From Paenibacillus sp. JNUCC-31 (GTDB lineage Bacteria > Bacillota > Bacilli > Paenibacillales > Paenibacillaceae): DNA of 64,000 nt. This document shows positions 9,147 through 17,902 of the stretch, piece after piece; positions within the stretch are counted from its first letter, which is position 1; the number at the start of each line of letters is the position of its first letter. The stretch spans positions 1,736,001 through 1,800,000 of the forward strand of contig NZ_CP062165.1 in assembly GCF_014844075.1 (NCBI RefSeq), read 5' to 3'. Both the position numbers and the translations under genes were made by a program. A model generated the notes under the pieces. It was not told the origin of the DNA, ran no database searches, and was given only the letters and a program-made list of their open reading frames with translations.

Positions 9147-9911
9147 TCAGGTGACCTTCAGCTCATGATAATTCTGAATGATAACATCGGCGTCATGTAA
9201 ATAGTCACTTCCCTTGACTAATGGACAGAAACCAATCCTATAAGACACCCCCGCGTTCCGTCCCATCTGCATATCTCCATTACTGTCACCGATCACGACA
9301 GCCTCCCTAGGATGAATATGTAATTCACGGCAAGCCAGAACTGCAGCCTCTCCATCCGGTTTCCCCCGGCTTACCCGATCACTGCCTACGATTGATGTAA
9401 AATAGGATCGGATTCCCATCCAATCCATATGCTCTTCCGCAGCAATTGTGCTGTCCGAAGTAACCACTGCCAGCGGAATACATGCCTCTCGACAGTTCTG
9501 CAAAAAGGCTATAAGTCCAGGCATCGGTTCGGCCCTTTTTCGCTGTCTCACCTCATGCATGGCTACACTGGAAAGATGGCGGATCGTAGTGATTGCTTCA
9601 TTCCATGGCATACCCGCTGCGTACAACTGTCCAGCAAGCAGTCCGTTGCTCTCGTCCACCGTGGCAATCGCCAAAGGTCCCAGAAGGTCATATCCGATAA
9701 GATGGCCCCCACGATCTCGTACCGTACCCAGAACTTGCTCACGCTCCACCGTGAACGAGGCCCCCAGCTCTGTCAGTTTTGATTCCAACTGATTCAGCAA
9801 AGACTCTGCCCACGGGCCCCACAGTTGCAGGAAATCGAGCAGCGTGCCATCCTTATCAAATAGAATGCCTGCACACGGTACTTGCTTACCACGAATGTGG
9901 AGCTTGGTCAT
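9147..9911 (-). CDS. HAD-superfamily hydrolase, phosphoglycolate-phosphatase-like
   Basis: The 254-residue protein carries all four HAD motifs. Motif I is FDKDGTLLDF near residue 18, with the nucleophile Asp. Motif II is the Thr/Ser of VVTSDST. Motif III is the Lys of RGKPDGE. Motif IV is the acidic pair of VIGDSNGDMQMG. The helical cap between motifs I and II (residues 30-120) marks subclass I, as in GpH or PpaX. It dephosphorylates a small phosphorylated metabolite that cannot be named from sequence. It lies in a same-strand series with the sirtuin and the alpha/beta hydrolase, but spacings of 40-60 bp do not prove co-transcription. Confidence 0.8.
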   Translation of the reverse strand: MTKLHIRGKQVPCAGILFDKDGTLLDFLQLWGPWAESLLNQLESKLTELGASFTVEREQVLGTVRDRGGHLIGYDLLGPLAIATVDESNGLLAGQLYAAGMPWNEAITTIRHLSSVAMHEVRQRKRAEPMPGLIAFLQNCREACIPLAVVTSDSTIAAEEHMDWMGIRSYFTSIVGSDRVSRGKPDGEAAVLACRELHIHPREAVVIGDSNGDMQMGRNAGVSYRIGFCPLVKGSDYLHDADVIIQNYHELKVT

Positions 9912-9972
9912 TCATATCCCCCCAGTTGCCCGGTCAGTTATTGATAGGTGCCCTTAAAACGTTGACAGGCGT

Positions 9973-10737
9973 TTACTTGATTGTGTTCAGCCAGCCTTGA
10001 ATCGTCTTCACTGTCTGGGAGAGCTGCTCCTCCCCACTGACTCCAGCTTCGCCATCCCCACTCTGGTGACCATAATCCCCAAATTGGGAGTGATTCCCGC
10101 CTTCAATAGTGTAATACACCGTATCTTCCGGCAAGTATGCACGGCCACTCTGGTACTTCGTTGCATTCACAACTTCATCATTGGTACCCAGAATTGACAA
10201 GGCTGGAATTCCCAATGACTTCACACTGCCTTTTTCATCGGGATAGGATGCAAGGAAAAAGATGCCCTGAAGTGCATCCGGGTGGGCAGCGGCATAACGT
10301 GCAGCCATTGATCCACCAAGTGAATGTCCTCCCATAACAAACGGCTCATCAGGATAGGCTTTAAAAATCTCATCTGCCAAATTCTGCTTCAGCACAGCCA
10401 GATTTACTGGCATCTTGGCAATAATGGTATGGTGCCCGGCTGCTGCCAGCTCATGAGCAAGTGGTGCATAACTTTCAGGCTTAACCAATCCGCCTGGATA
10501 GAATATAACACTGGGTCCCACAGGTTTGTCTGGCATAAAATCAATCCAGTTTTCTTTCTCTTCCACAGTCACCTGATTGGCTGTTCCCATGGCAGTCTGA
10601 GCCATCTCCTGTGGTCCGTAAGGGGTAAACAGCTTCCAGGCAACAAATCCACACCCAATGACAATGAGCGCCAAAAGAACGAGCAGGAATTTCCCGATGC
10701 CCCTCTTCTTGCGCCCTGTATTATATCGATTTCTCAA
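9973..10737 (-). CDS. Membrane-anchored alpha/beta hydrolase
   Basis: The 254-residue protein has a basic N-terminus (MRNRYNTGRKKRG), one membrane segment at about 15-33 and an extracytoplasmic alpha/beta-hydrolase fold. The nucleophile elbow is GGHSLGGS near residue 140. An Asp in LGTNDEVV and a His in EGGNHSQFGDYGHQ complete the triad. The closest match by pattern is the dienelactone-hydrolase-like group (Abhydrolase_5). The substrate is unknown. A signal anchor rather than a cleaved signal is likely, since no AxA site follows the hydrophobic stretch. Confidence 0.78.
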   Translation of the reverse strand: MRNRYNTGRKKRGIGKFLLVLLALIVIGCGFVAWKLFTPYGPQEMAQTAMGTANQVTVEEKENWIDFMPDKPVGPSVIFYPGGLVKPESYAPLAHELAAAGHHTIIAKMPVNLAVLKQNLADEIFKAYPDEPFVMGGHSLGGSMAARYAAAHPDALQGIFFLASYPDEKGSVKSLGIPALSILGTNDEVVNATKYQSGRAYLPEDTVYYTIEGGNHSQFGDYGHQSGDGEAGVSGEEQLSQTVKTIQGWLNTIK

Positions 10738-10828
10738 CGTTCATCACCTTCCACACTTCCGCAGGTGCCGCGGCTTGCAGAACGGGAGCCTTCATTCCTG
10801 AGGCTCCCCCCTCTCCAAAATTTCATGG

Positions 10829-11494
10829 CTATTCGGCCTTGGCCTTGCGGTAAGCATCCATGTATTGTTCCGCTTTGCGGCGGACATAGCTCAAGTCCCC
10901 CGTCTTCACAGCTTCCGTTGTCAGGTCCGAACCGATACCTACGGCAACCGCGCCTCCCTTGATCCAGTCACCCAGATTAGACAAGGATACTCCGCCGGTA
11001 GGCATAAAATTCGCTTGCGGCATAGGTCCCTTCATCGTTTTGATAATGGAAGGATCGTAGAGATTGCCAGGGAACAGCTTCACAATATCCACGCCAAGTT
11101 CCAGTGCACGTTGCACATCCGCAATGGTCATCACGCCTGGCAATATCGGAATACGGTACAGGTTGCAGATTTTCACCGTGTCCGGATTCAAGGAAGGACC
11201 TACAACAAACTCGGCACCAGACATGATCGCAGCGCGAGCTGTTTGAGGTTCAAGCACGGTCCCCGCTCCAATAATGGCAAATTTCTCTGGATCTTGTGTG
11301 TTCCAATGGTATACACGGCTTAGCTTCTCGATGGCTTTGAGTGCACTGGGCACTGTCATGGTAATCTCAATAACCTTGATGCCGCCCGCGATGGCTTGCT
11401 CGGCCATGGCGATCACCTGGTCAGCAGAATCTGCACGCAGAACCGCAACGACCCCATTATCCGTTATTTTTTGCAGCAGCTGAAGCTTCTTCAT
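10829..11494 (-). CDS. eda: 2-keto-3-deoxy-6-phosphogluconate aldolase
   Basis: Cleaves KDPG to pyruvate and glyceraldehyde 3-phosphate; many homologues also act on 4-hydroxy-2-ketoglutarate. The 221-residue class I aldolase carries GAGTVL near residue 70, FVVGPSLNPD near 95 and the Schiff-base lysine in DIVKLFPGN near 130. The ATG at 11494 with GGGAGAG upstream is chosen over a longer frame from 11545, which has no site. It follows kdgK with an 86-bp gap on the same strand. Together they form the lower branch of hexuronate/pectin degradation: KDG is phosphorylated, then cleaved. Confidence 0.92.
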   Translation of the reverse strand: MKKLQLLQKITDNGVVAVLRADSADQVIAMAEQAIAGGIKVIEITMTVPSALKAIEKLSRVYHWNTQDPEKFAIIGAGTVLEPQTARAAIMSGAEFVVGPSLNPDTVKICNLYRIPILPGVMTIADVQRALELGVDIVKLFPGNLYDPSIIKTMKGPMPQANFMPTGGVSLSNLGDWIKGGAVAVGIGSDLTTEAVKTGDLSYVRRKAEQYMDAYRKAKAE

Positions 11495-11580
11495 TCCATT
11501 CTCTCCCTTGTCAATGTGGTTGTGTATTACAAGCCTTACATTCATGAACGAAGATGAGACATATATGATATCAGCAGCGA

Positions 11581-12546
11581 CTAGCGCTCAACATGTGCTA
11601 CATTGTTCAGCTTGGCCTCGACCTGCTCCCATGTCGGAAGCGCCTCCCAATCGCCAACAGCCTGTATAACCATGGAACCGGTCAAATTCCCGAGCCGGGT
11701 CGCTTCCTGAGGAGAATAACCTTTGATAAGGCCGGACAAAAAGCCAGCACAGAATCCATCTCCTGCCCCTACCGTATCCAGGACATGATCCGCCTTGAAG
11801 TACGGAACTTCCGTTAGGGTACCATTCACCAATACGTAGGTCAAATCAGGGCCGCCCTTCACGATACAGACCGCATTCATGGCGGATAAACGCTCAAGCA
11901 CTTTTTGAACATTATCTTCATTATACAGAAGTTTCATCTCGTCCAGACCCGGCAAGAAATAGTCTGCCTGCTCAGCCAGACGCAACAGGACAGGACGCGC
12001 TTCTTCAACTGACCACAGTTTAAGACGCAGATTGGGATCAAAACTCACTTTCACACCAGCCTGTTTGGCTATATGTATAGCAGCTTCAACCGTAGCAAGT
12101 CCCGATGCGCTGATTGCTGCAGTAATGCCTGTAACATGAAGGATTTGCGCACCCGCAATATAATCCGCATCAAGGTCTTCAGGAGTGATTGCACTTGCAG
12201 CGGATAGCTTCCTATAATAATGTACCGAGGCTTTCCCGGAAGCGTTCTCACGAATCATCAGACCCGTGGGCTCCTTCTCACTTATCCTAGCTCGTGATAC
12301 ATCTACACCTTCACCGCGAATCGCCTTCATGATCATGTTCCCCATCGGATCATTACCCAGACGTCCAAACCAGCCGCTGGTATGCCCCAGACGGGATACA
12401 CCAATCGCCAGATTACTTTCTGCGCCCCCAAATGACTTGTCTAATGTCGCCGCATATTCAAGACCTCTTGTATCCTTGGCTGTCAGCAAACCCATGCTTT
12501 CACCAAACGTAACAATTTCAGGGCTTTGGCGGGTATTCGTCGACAT
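11581..12546 (-). CDS. kdgK: 2-keto-3-deoxygluconate kinase (PfkB family)
   Basis: A 321-residue ribokinase-like sugar kinase. The N-terminal FGGAESNLAIGVSRLG and the C-terminal DTVGAGDGFCAGF (catalytic Asp and anion hole) are the two PfkB signatures. Pairing with eda identifies the substrate as KDG rather than ribose or fructose; this is inference from context. The gene starts at ATG 12546 with GGAGGGAAG upstream. A sigma-A promoter (12592-12620) precedes it, and a candidate catabolite-response element (12659-12672) lies about 40 bp further upstream. Confidence 0.9.
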   Translation of the reverse strand: MSTNTRQSPEIVTFGESMGLLTAKDTRGLEYAATLDKSFGGAESNLAIGVSRLGHTSGWFGRLGNDPMGNMIMKAIRGEGVDVSRARISEKEPTGLMIRENASGKASVHYYRKLSAASAITPEDLDADYIAGAQILHVTGITAAISASGLATVEAAIHIAKQAGVKVSFDPNLRLKLWSVEEARPVLLRLAEQADYFLPGLDEMKLLYNEDNVQKVLERLSAMNAVCIVKGGPDLTYVLVNGTLTEVPYFKADHVLDTVGAGDGFCAGFLSGLIKGYSPQEATRLGNLTGSMVIQAVGDWEALPTWEQVEAKLNNVAHVER

Positions 12547-12591
12547 GACTTCTTCCCTCCTTATATTTACAATTCCTCATCTTCTTTATCC

Positions 12592-12620
12592 ATTGTCATC
12601 CTCTATGCAACCGTTGTCAA
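12592..12620 (-). promoter_or_regulatory. Sigma-A promoter of kdgK-eda
   Basis: On the minus strand TTGACA (12620-12615) and GACAAT (12597-12592) are spaced by 17 bp. They lie about 46 bp upstream of the kdgK start. Confidence 0.7.
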
Positions 12621-12658
12621 TCCCGGGGCGTTCATTTTGTTGTCACAGCTTTGAGAAA

Positions 12659-12672
12659 GGATAGCGCTTTCC
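12659..12672. promoter_or_regulatory. Candidate cre (CcpA) site between kdgK and the acyltransferase gene
   Basis: The minus strand reads GGAAAGCGCTATCC, matching 11 of 14 positions of the palindromic cre consensus TGAAAGCGCTTTCA, including the central GCGC. It sits upstream of the kdgK -35, so its effect could be activation, looping repression, or repression of the divergent gene. Function is inferred. Confidence 0.5.
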
Positions 12673-12768
12673 TATGTGAATTATATCACAATGAAACACA
12701 CACATTCATATTACCCTTAGTACAGATACAAACGGCCCTTGCCAAAGGGTCAACAGGGGGGCTACACC

Positions 12769-13821
12769 ATGACCAAGCCGACAATCATTCGGGAAGATCA
12801 GGATTCTTTTTTTTACAATCTTCGCTTTATGCTTATTGTCTGTGTTCTTGTGGGCAATGCACTGGAACCGCTTATTACACGTTTTGCAGGAGCTGAAGCT
12901 CTGTTCCTGTGGATATATACGTTTCACATGCCGCTGTTTGTATGGGTGACCGGCTACTTTGCCAGACACTCAGTTCAAGGTGCACCCGGACGCAATGTGC
13001 TTAAACAAATTGCAGTTCAATACGTTCTTTTTCAAACCTTATATGCATTAATGGATTATACGGTGTTCCACACACCCCATATGCGCTTGTCTTTTTTTGC
13101 TCCCTACTTGTTGCTGTGGTTTTTGGCCAGTCACTTCTGTTGGAGACTGCTGCTCCGTCTTACGCTATCCTGGAAACCGATGTATCGGTTGATGACCTCC
13201 ATCCTGCTTGGAGTTATCGCCGGGTACTTGCCAATTGACGGATTCTGGCTTAGTTTCAGCCGGACCTTTGTTTTCCTGCCGTTCTTCATGATTGGTTATG
13301 ATTACGGGGGAGTGATTCGTTCACGTTTGCAATCAGGCTTGGCCCGCAATATGGCAGCTGCTTTATCTGCTGGACTACTCATTTGGATTGCTTTTGGAGG
13401 ACTGGGAATTTCCGCTGGCTGGTTAACGGGCAATATGACTTACGCAGAGCTTGGTCGTCATGAGTGGTATGCCGGAATCTATCGACTTGGGGTCTACACA
13501 CTGGAAATGGGATCAGGTGCATTATTTCTCGCCTGGGTTCCTTCTCTGACATCCAAACTGACAGATATGGGACGACGCACCCTTTACGTTTTCCTGCTCC
13601 ATGGATTTCTTGTTCGTCTTACGGTCTGGTCGGGAGTCTACAATAATATGGAGACCAGCTTATACATTCCGGTGATTGTATGCATTGCGTTAATGTTTGC
13701 TATAACACTTGCTCATCCAGTGGTCCGTCATGCCTTTCGGCCTCTTATCGAACCCGATGTTTCCCGCTTTCACTTCAATCGCCAAGGGGGATTGAAACGT
13801 TCAGCGCCCTGGTTCAGATAA
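12769..13821 (+). CDS. Membrane acyltransferase family 3 (fucose 4-O-acetylase-like, COG3594)
   Basis: This 350-residue integral membrane protein has about ten hydrophobic segments. It begins with FFYNLRFMLIVCVLVGNALEPL and then FHMPLFVWVTGYF, the region that holds the conserved histidine of family 3 acyltransferases. These enzymes O-acetylate sugars of exported polysaccharides or lipids. The ATG at 12769 has an AGGGGGG site 8 bases upstream; an upstream TTG at 12739 in the same frame has none. It is divergent from kdgK. The acceptor is unknown. Confidence 0.78.
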   Translation: MTKPTIIREDQDSFFYNLRFMLIVCVLVGNALEPLITRFAGAEALFLWIYTFHMPLFVWVTGYFARHSVQGAPGRNVLKQIAVQYVLFQTLYALMDYTVFHTPHMRLSFFAPYLLLWFLASHFCWRLLLRLTLSWKPMYRLMTSILLGVIAGYLPIDGFWLSFSRTFVFLPFFMIGYDYGGVIRSRLQSGLARNMAAALSAGLLIWIAFGGLGISAGWLTGNMTYAELGRHEWYAGIYRLGVYTLEMGSGALFLAWVPSLTSKLTDMGRRTLYVFLLHGFLVRLTVWSGVYNNMETSLYIPVIVCIALMFAITLAHPVVRHAFRPLIEPDVSRFHFNRQGGLKRSAPWFR

Positions 13822-13930
13822 GCTGAGGCTCTCTTTTCTCCATCGAAACCGACTTGTTTCAGGCTGGAAATTACGTGGTAAGTAGCATTACGCGCTACAA
13901 CAAACAACTTATGATACGGAGTGATTTGTA

Positions 13931-14182
13931 ATGGCACGTCCACAAACGTCTGAACGCAAAATGAGTCGCGAGGAAGCAGGCAGATTGGGTGGCAAGGCTA
14001 CATCCAAAAATCATGATCGAAGCTTCTACCAGATGATAGGGAAAAAAGGTGGAGAAGCTACTTCAGATGCACATGATTCCCATTTCTATAAGGAAATTGG
14101 ACGCAAGGGCGGAGAAGCCACTTCCGAAACTCATAATAAGGAATTCTATCGGGAGATCGGACGTAAAGGCGGTAGCAGTTAA
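13931..14182 (+). CDS. Small KGG-repeat stress protein (GsiB-like)
   Basis: The 83-residue hydrophilic protein contains four copies of a Gly-rich motif: RLGGKATS, KKGGEATS, RKGGEATS and a terminal RKGG. Each is separated by an aromatic H-FYxxIG element with a period of 20 residues. This is the KGG repeat (stress-induced bacterial acidophilic repeat) of GsiB- and LEA-like proteins, thought to protect against desiccation or general stress. GGAGTGATTTGTA precedes the ATG. Monocistronic, with its own terminator at 14220-14256. Confidence 0.85.
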   Translation: MARPQTSERKMSREEAGRLGGKATSKNHDRSFYQMIGKKGGEATSDAHDSHFYKEIGRKGGEATSETHNKEFYREIGRKGGSS

Positions 14183-14219
14183 TATGTCCTGATGCACAAT
14201 GTGTTGAATTAAACCCGGG

Positions 14220-14256
14220 GCTTCATTCCACTAATGGAATGAAGCTTCTTTCTATT
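14220..14256 (+). terminator. Intrinsic terminator of the KGG protein gene
   Basis: An 11-bp perfect stem, GCTTCATTCCA (14220-14230) with TGGAATGAAGC (14235-14245), has a 4-nt loop and a T-rich tail (TTCTTTCTATT). Confidence 0.85.
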
Positions 14257-14268
14257 GATTGTAGAAAT

Positions 14269-14385
14269 ATGACGACGGTTGTGATAGACTCTATAGAAAA
14301 ACCGGGTTGTTCACGGGTTTAAAGCACCAAAGAACTTCACAAACTACGGGAAGCTCGAAGCCGGCAATGTCGGTCTATTTTTTAG
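14269..14385 (+). promoter_or_regulatory. Possible ilvD leader: short peptide frame and attenuator hairpin
   Basis: A 17-codon frame (14269-14322) encodes [17 protein letters not shown], in which five codons are Val or Ile. About 40 bp later a GC-rich hairpin (AGCCGGC-AAT-GTCGGTCT) is followed by TATTTTTTAG, like a weak intrinsic terminator, 90 bp before ilvD. Together they resemble leader-peptide attenuation by branched-chain amino acids. The short frame lacks a convincing ribosome binding site, and no T-box motif is present, so this is tentative. Confidence 0.3.
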
Positions 14386-14473
14386 AGTACGGATGAAAAT
14401 AAACGACAGATGCACTGCCATTTATATTTCCATTCATGTTGCTCAATATTATATATTTGGGGGGAAATACACC

Positions 14474-16159
14474 ATGTCAGCCAAGAAGATGCGTTCCGAT
14501 ATGATCAAAAAAGGTTTTGACCGTGCACCGCACCGCAGTTTGCTCCGCGCAGCGGGCGTTAAAGAAGAGGACTTTGGCAAGCCGTTTATTGCCGTATGTA
14601 ACTCATACATTGATATCGTGCCGGGCCATGTCCATCTGCAGGAATTCGGTAAAATTGTAAAGGAAGCTATTCGTGAAGCCGGTGGCGTTCCATTCGAATT
14701 CAACACCATCGGAGTAGATGACGGAATTGCCATGGGACACATCGGTATGCGTTACTCGCTGCCGAGCCGTGACATTATCGCGGATTCCGTGGAAACGGTT
14801 GTATCCGCACACTGGTTCGACGGCATGGTATGTATCCCGAACTGTGACAAAATCACACCAGGCATGATGATGGGTGCGCTTCGCTGTAATATCCCTACCG
14901 TGTTTGTCAGCGGTGGACCGATGAAGGCTGGTCGTGACAGCAATGGTAAAGCCCTGTCCCTGACTTCCGTATTTGAAGGCGTAGGTGCTTATCAAGCAGG
15001 TAAAATCGATGACAAGAGCCTTCTTGAGCTTGAACAATTCGGTTGCCCGACATGTGGATCGTGTTCCGGTATGTTCACAGCGAACTCCATGAACTGTCTG
15101 GCTGAAGCAATGGGACTGGCTATGCCAGGAAACGGAACCATCCTTGCTGTTGCTCCTGAGCGTCGTGAGTTTGTTAAACAATCCGCTAAACAACTGATGG
15201 AACTCATCAAAATGGATTTGAAACCACGCGATATCGTTACTGTAGAAGCCATCGACAACGCTTTTGCACTGGATATGGCTATGGGTGGCTCCACGAATAC
15301 GGTACTTCATACGCTTGCACTGGCTCACGAAGCAGGCATCGAGTATCCAATCGAGCGAATCAATGAAGTTGCTAACCGCGTTCCTCACCTGGCAAAACTT
15401 GCACCTGCTTCTGATCTTCACATTGAAGACGTGCACAATGCGGGTGGCGTAAGTGCAGTTCTGAACGAATTGCTCAAGAAACCAGGTGCGATTCACGGTG
15501 ACTGTATTACGGTAACTGGTAAAACGATCCGTGAGAACGTTGAAGGACAAGAAATCCAGGATACGAATGTCATCCACCATCTGGACAATCCGCATTCCGA
15601 AAAAGGCGGTTTGGCTGTATTGTTTGGTAACCTTGCACCACAAGGGGCTATCATCAAAGTCGGTGCTGTTGACGCATCGGTTGGCGGATATCACAAAGGT
15701 CCTGCTATCTGCTTTGATTCCCAGGAACAAGCGCTTGAAGGCATTGCGAATGGCAAAGTAAAAGAAGGTCACGTTGTCGTAATTCGTTATGAAGGACCAA
15801 AAGGCGGACCAGGTATGCCTGAGATGCTCGCTCCTACTTCACAGATTGTAGGTATGGGACTTGGTGCCAAAGTAGGTCTGATTACCGACGGACGCTTCTC
15901 TGGCGCATCTCGCGGAATCAGTATCGGACATATCTCTCCGGAAGCTGCTGAAGGCGGACCAATCGCTTTTGTTGAAGAAGGAGACATCATTGAACTTGAC
16001 CTGAACAACCGCATCATCGAATTGCACATCAGTGACGAAGAATTCGAACGTCGTCGCGCAGATTGGAAAGGCTTTGAACCAAAAGTAAAAACCGGTTACC
16101 TCGCTCGTTATTCCAAACTGGTAACGAATGCAAGCAACGGCGGCGTACTGAGTATCTAA
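14474..16159 (+). CDS. ilvD: Dihydroxy-acid dehydratase
   Basis: Dehydrates 2,3-dihydroxyisovalerate and 2,3-dihydroxy-3-methylvalerate, the penultimate step of valine and isoleucine synthesis, using an Fe-S cluster. The 561-residue length is usual. Cluster cysteines are visible in [21 protein letters not shown] and [11 protein letters not shown], and the C-terminal active-site segment in [10 protein letters not shown]. The ATG at 14474 follows GGGGGGAAATACACC; an earlier in-frame start at 14393 has no site. Monocistronic here, separated from the rest of the ilv pathway. The upstream 200 bp may hold an attenuator. Confidence 0.95.
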   Translation: MSAKKMRSDMIKKGFDRAPHRSLLRAAGVKEEDFGKPFIAVCNSYIDIVPGHVHLQEFGKIVKEAIREAGGVPFEFNTIGVDDGIAMGHIGMRYSLPSRDIIADSVETVVSAHWFDGMVCIPNCDKITPGMMMGALRCNIPTVFVSGGPMKAGRDSNGKALSLTSVFEGVGAYQAGKIDDKSLLELEQFGCPTCGSCSGMFTANSMNCLAEAMGLAMPGNGTILAVAPERREFVKQSAKQLMELIKMDLKPRDIVTVEAIDNAFALDMAMGGSTNTVLHTLALAHEAGIEYPIERINEVANRVPHLAKLAPASDLHIEDVHNAGGVSAVLNELLKKPGAIHGDCITVTGKTIRENVEGQEIQDTNVIHHLDNPHSEKGGLAVLFGNLAPQGAIIKVGAVDASVGGYHKGPAICFDSQEQALEGIANGKVKEGHVVVIRYEGPKGGPGMPEMLAPTSQIVGMGLGAKVGLITDGRFSGASRGISIGHISPEAAEGGPIAFVEEGDIIELDLNNRIIELHISDEEFERRRADWKGFEPKVKTGYLARYSKLVTNASNGGVLSI

Positions 16160-16206
16160 TTCAAGTTTAAGGATATCCGATGAATTTCTATATCGGAAAC
16201 ATAAAT

Positions 16207-16252
16207 AAAGGGTTGCTCTTCAGCCGACTTCGGCGGAGGGCAACCCTTTTCT
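16207..16252. terminator. Bidirectional terminator between ilvD and the NodB-type gene
   Basis: Stem AAAGGGTTGC (16207-16216) pairs with GCAACCCTTT (16240-16249), around an inner GCCGACTTCGGC hairpin. T-rich runs follow on both strands. Confidence 0.85.
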
Positions 16253-16267
16253 TTATTCATTTCGCAA

Positions 16268-17668
16268 TCAGTTTCGTTCAGGTACAAGATCCTGTTCAGG
16301 AACCAACAATTCCTCTGAGGACTGTTCCACCGTCGCTGCTACCAGTGCATGCTGTCCATAACGTTCCAGCAACACGTCCATGGGCATGGCAATCATTTTG
16401 GGAACCAATTGTTCTGATCGCTGCTTTAGACGTTTTGTCCCCGCTGGATGAATTACACTCAACAGAAGTTTCAGGTACACTTTGGATGCAGAGCTGAACG
16501 GCCCAGGAGCCAGTTCCTTCACCGTGAATCCGAACTTCTCCGGTCCCCGGTTAATCATGCTGACACCATACAGAGCCTTGGCTGATCTCAGTTCAGGATC
16601 AAGTACGACCTTCCTTGCCAAATCAGGCAATTGCTGTTCCATGGCCCGAATCATGCGAATAGCGAGATGCATACTCGATCGTGAAGTCATTCCCAGATCG
16701 AATAATTTTTTATTATCAAAATGAAGTTCAATTACCGGATCTCCGTTCTGAATCACATGACCATCATTCATTTCAACCAATGCTCCGTGATACACACGCG
16801 AGCGGAAGTGAAGCAGCGGATCATCTGGTGAAGCTGTTTGCAAATGGTACACCCAGTGGAATAATTTTTCCCAGCCCAGCCATAACGTAACTACCATTCT
16901 CTTCCAAAGTGATAAATGGGTCTGTGGCTGACTTGAACTCTTAGGTTCGCTCACCGTAACGCCTCCCATCAACGTATCGACGCGCACACTTTGTAATCCC
17001 TGCCTGTCTGCTTCCTTCAATACGACTTCCAGCGCCTGGAGCATCTGCTCCGGCGCGTGTACATCAGCGCCGAGGGTGGTCCCTCGATCATGCAGTAACA
17101 TGACCTCTCCGCCCCTTAGCTCCTTCAGCATTCGTTCAGTCAATTTCTCTGCACCCACACTGCTTCTCCAGTCCTCAAACATGGAAGACCACAGTACGAT
17201 CCGACGATCTTTTTTACTGAAAAAATCAAACAGATTCATAATCCCCCACGGCGGACGATAATAACAAGTTCTTGCCCCTGTAACCTCCTGTATAATCTGA
17301 CCCGTCCGTTGGATCTGATCCTTCACCGTGCGCGGCCGCATTAACCAATTGGTTTTGTGAATATAATTATGAATTCCAATGAGATGACCTTCCTCATGCA
17401 TGCGCTGAATGAGCTCGGGATGACGGGCTGCGTGCTCCCCGACGACAAAAAACGTGGCCTTCGCTTCATGCTGCCGGAGCAGATCAAGTAATCTGGGCGT
17501 ATACTCCGGATCTGGACCATCATCAAAGGTTAAGGAAAACTCCGTCTCACTTCTCCCGCGTCTAAACACACGAAAACCGAAAAGTCTGCTAACCAAACTC
17601 GGAATAAAGGCGTAAAAAGATGAAATATACAATAACCACAGTAATATACTCTGAAGTAAATTTGTCAT
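16268..17668 (-). CDS. Polysaccharide deacetylase (NodB homology) with YkoP-like C-terminal domain
   Basis: The 466-residue protein has an N-terminal membrane anchor (LLQSILLWLLYISSFYAF, about 3-22), then a NodB domain at about 45-240. The catalytic and metal motifs SLTFDDGPDPEYTP and HLIGIHNYIH are present, with RPPWG and LLHDRG. The roughly 200-residue C-terminal part is not a deacetylase and resembles YkoP-type extensions. NodB enzymes remove acetyl groups from cell-wall or capsule glycans outside the membrane. The ATG at 17668 has GGGGAG upstream; a longer frame from 17716 lacks a site. It converges with ilvD. Confidence 0.8.
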   Translation of the reverse strand: MTNLLQSILLWLLYISSFYAFIPSLVSRLFGFRVFRRGRSETEFSLTFDDGPDPEYTPRLLDLLRQHEAKATFFVVGEHAARHPELIQRMHEEGHLIGIHNYIHKTNWLMRPRTVKDQIQRTGQIIQEVTGARTCYYRPPWGIMNLFDFFSKKDRRIVLWSSMFEDWRSSVGAEKLTERMLKELRGGEVMLLHDRGTTLGADVHAPEQMLQALEVVLKEADRQGLQSVRVDTLMGGVTVSEPKSSSQPQTHLSLWKRMVVTLWLGWEKLFHWVYHLQTASPDDPLLHFRSRVYHGALVEMNDGHVIQNGDPVIELHFDNKKLFDLGMTSRSSMHLAIRMIRAMEQQLPDLARKVVLDPELRSAKALYGVSMINRGPEKFGFTVKELAPGPFSSASKVYLKLLLSVIHPAGTKRLKQRSEQLVPKMIAMPMDVLLERYGQHALVAATVEQSSEELLVPEQDLVPERN

Positions 17669-17902
17669 GCTACAAACTCCCCGCTTCTCTTGCTGAATTA
17701 CCGTGCAAAAAAGCACTAACCAAAATAAACCGCCTTTAATTTTATCATAATTCAGACTTTTCTTGAATCCTCTTTTCCCAAAAACTCAGCTATCGTGTAC
17801 AATAAATGCATCCTAATTTTTGCCTTAGTCTTGCTGATTGAAAAATGCTCTTTGGATTTATGCAAACTGCTCACCTTAACGACGTACAAAGGAGCCCTGC
17901 CC

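Noticed and set aside
14280..14392. ppGpp/ykkC-type or T-box riboswitch before ilvD
   Set aside because: None of the conserved T-box or ykkC core motifs could be found; kept only as a tentative attenuator.
14599..15772. Long minus-strand frames opposite ilvD
   Set aside because: They are shadows of a strongly conserved plus-strand gene and lack starts with ribosome sites.
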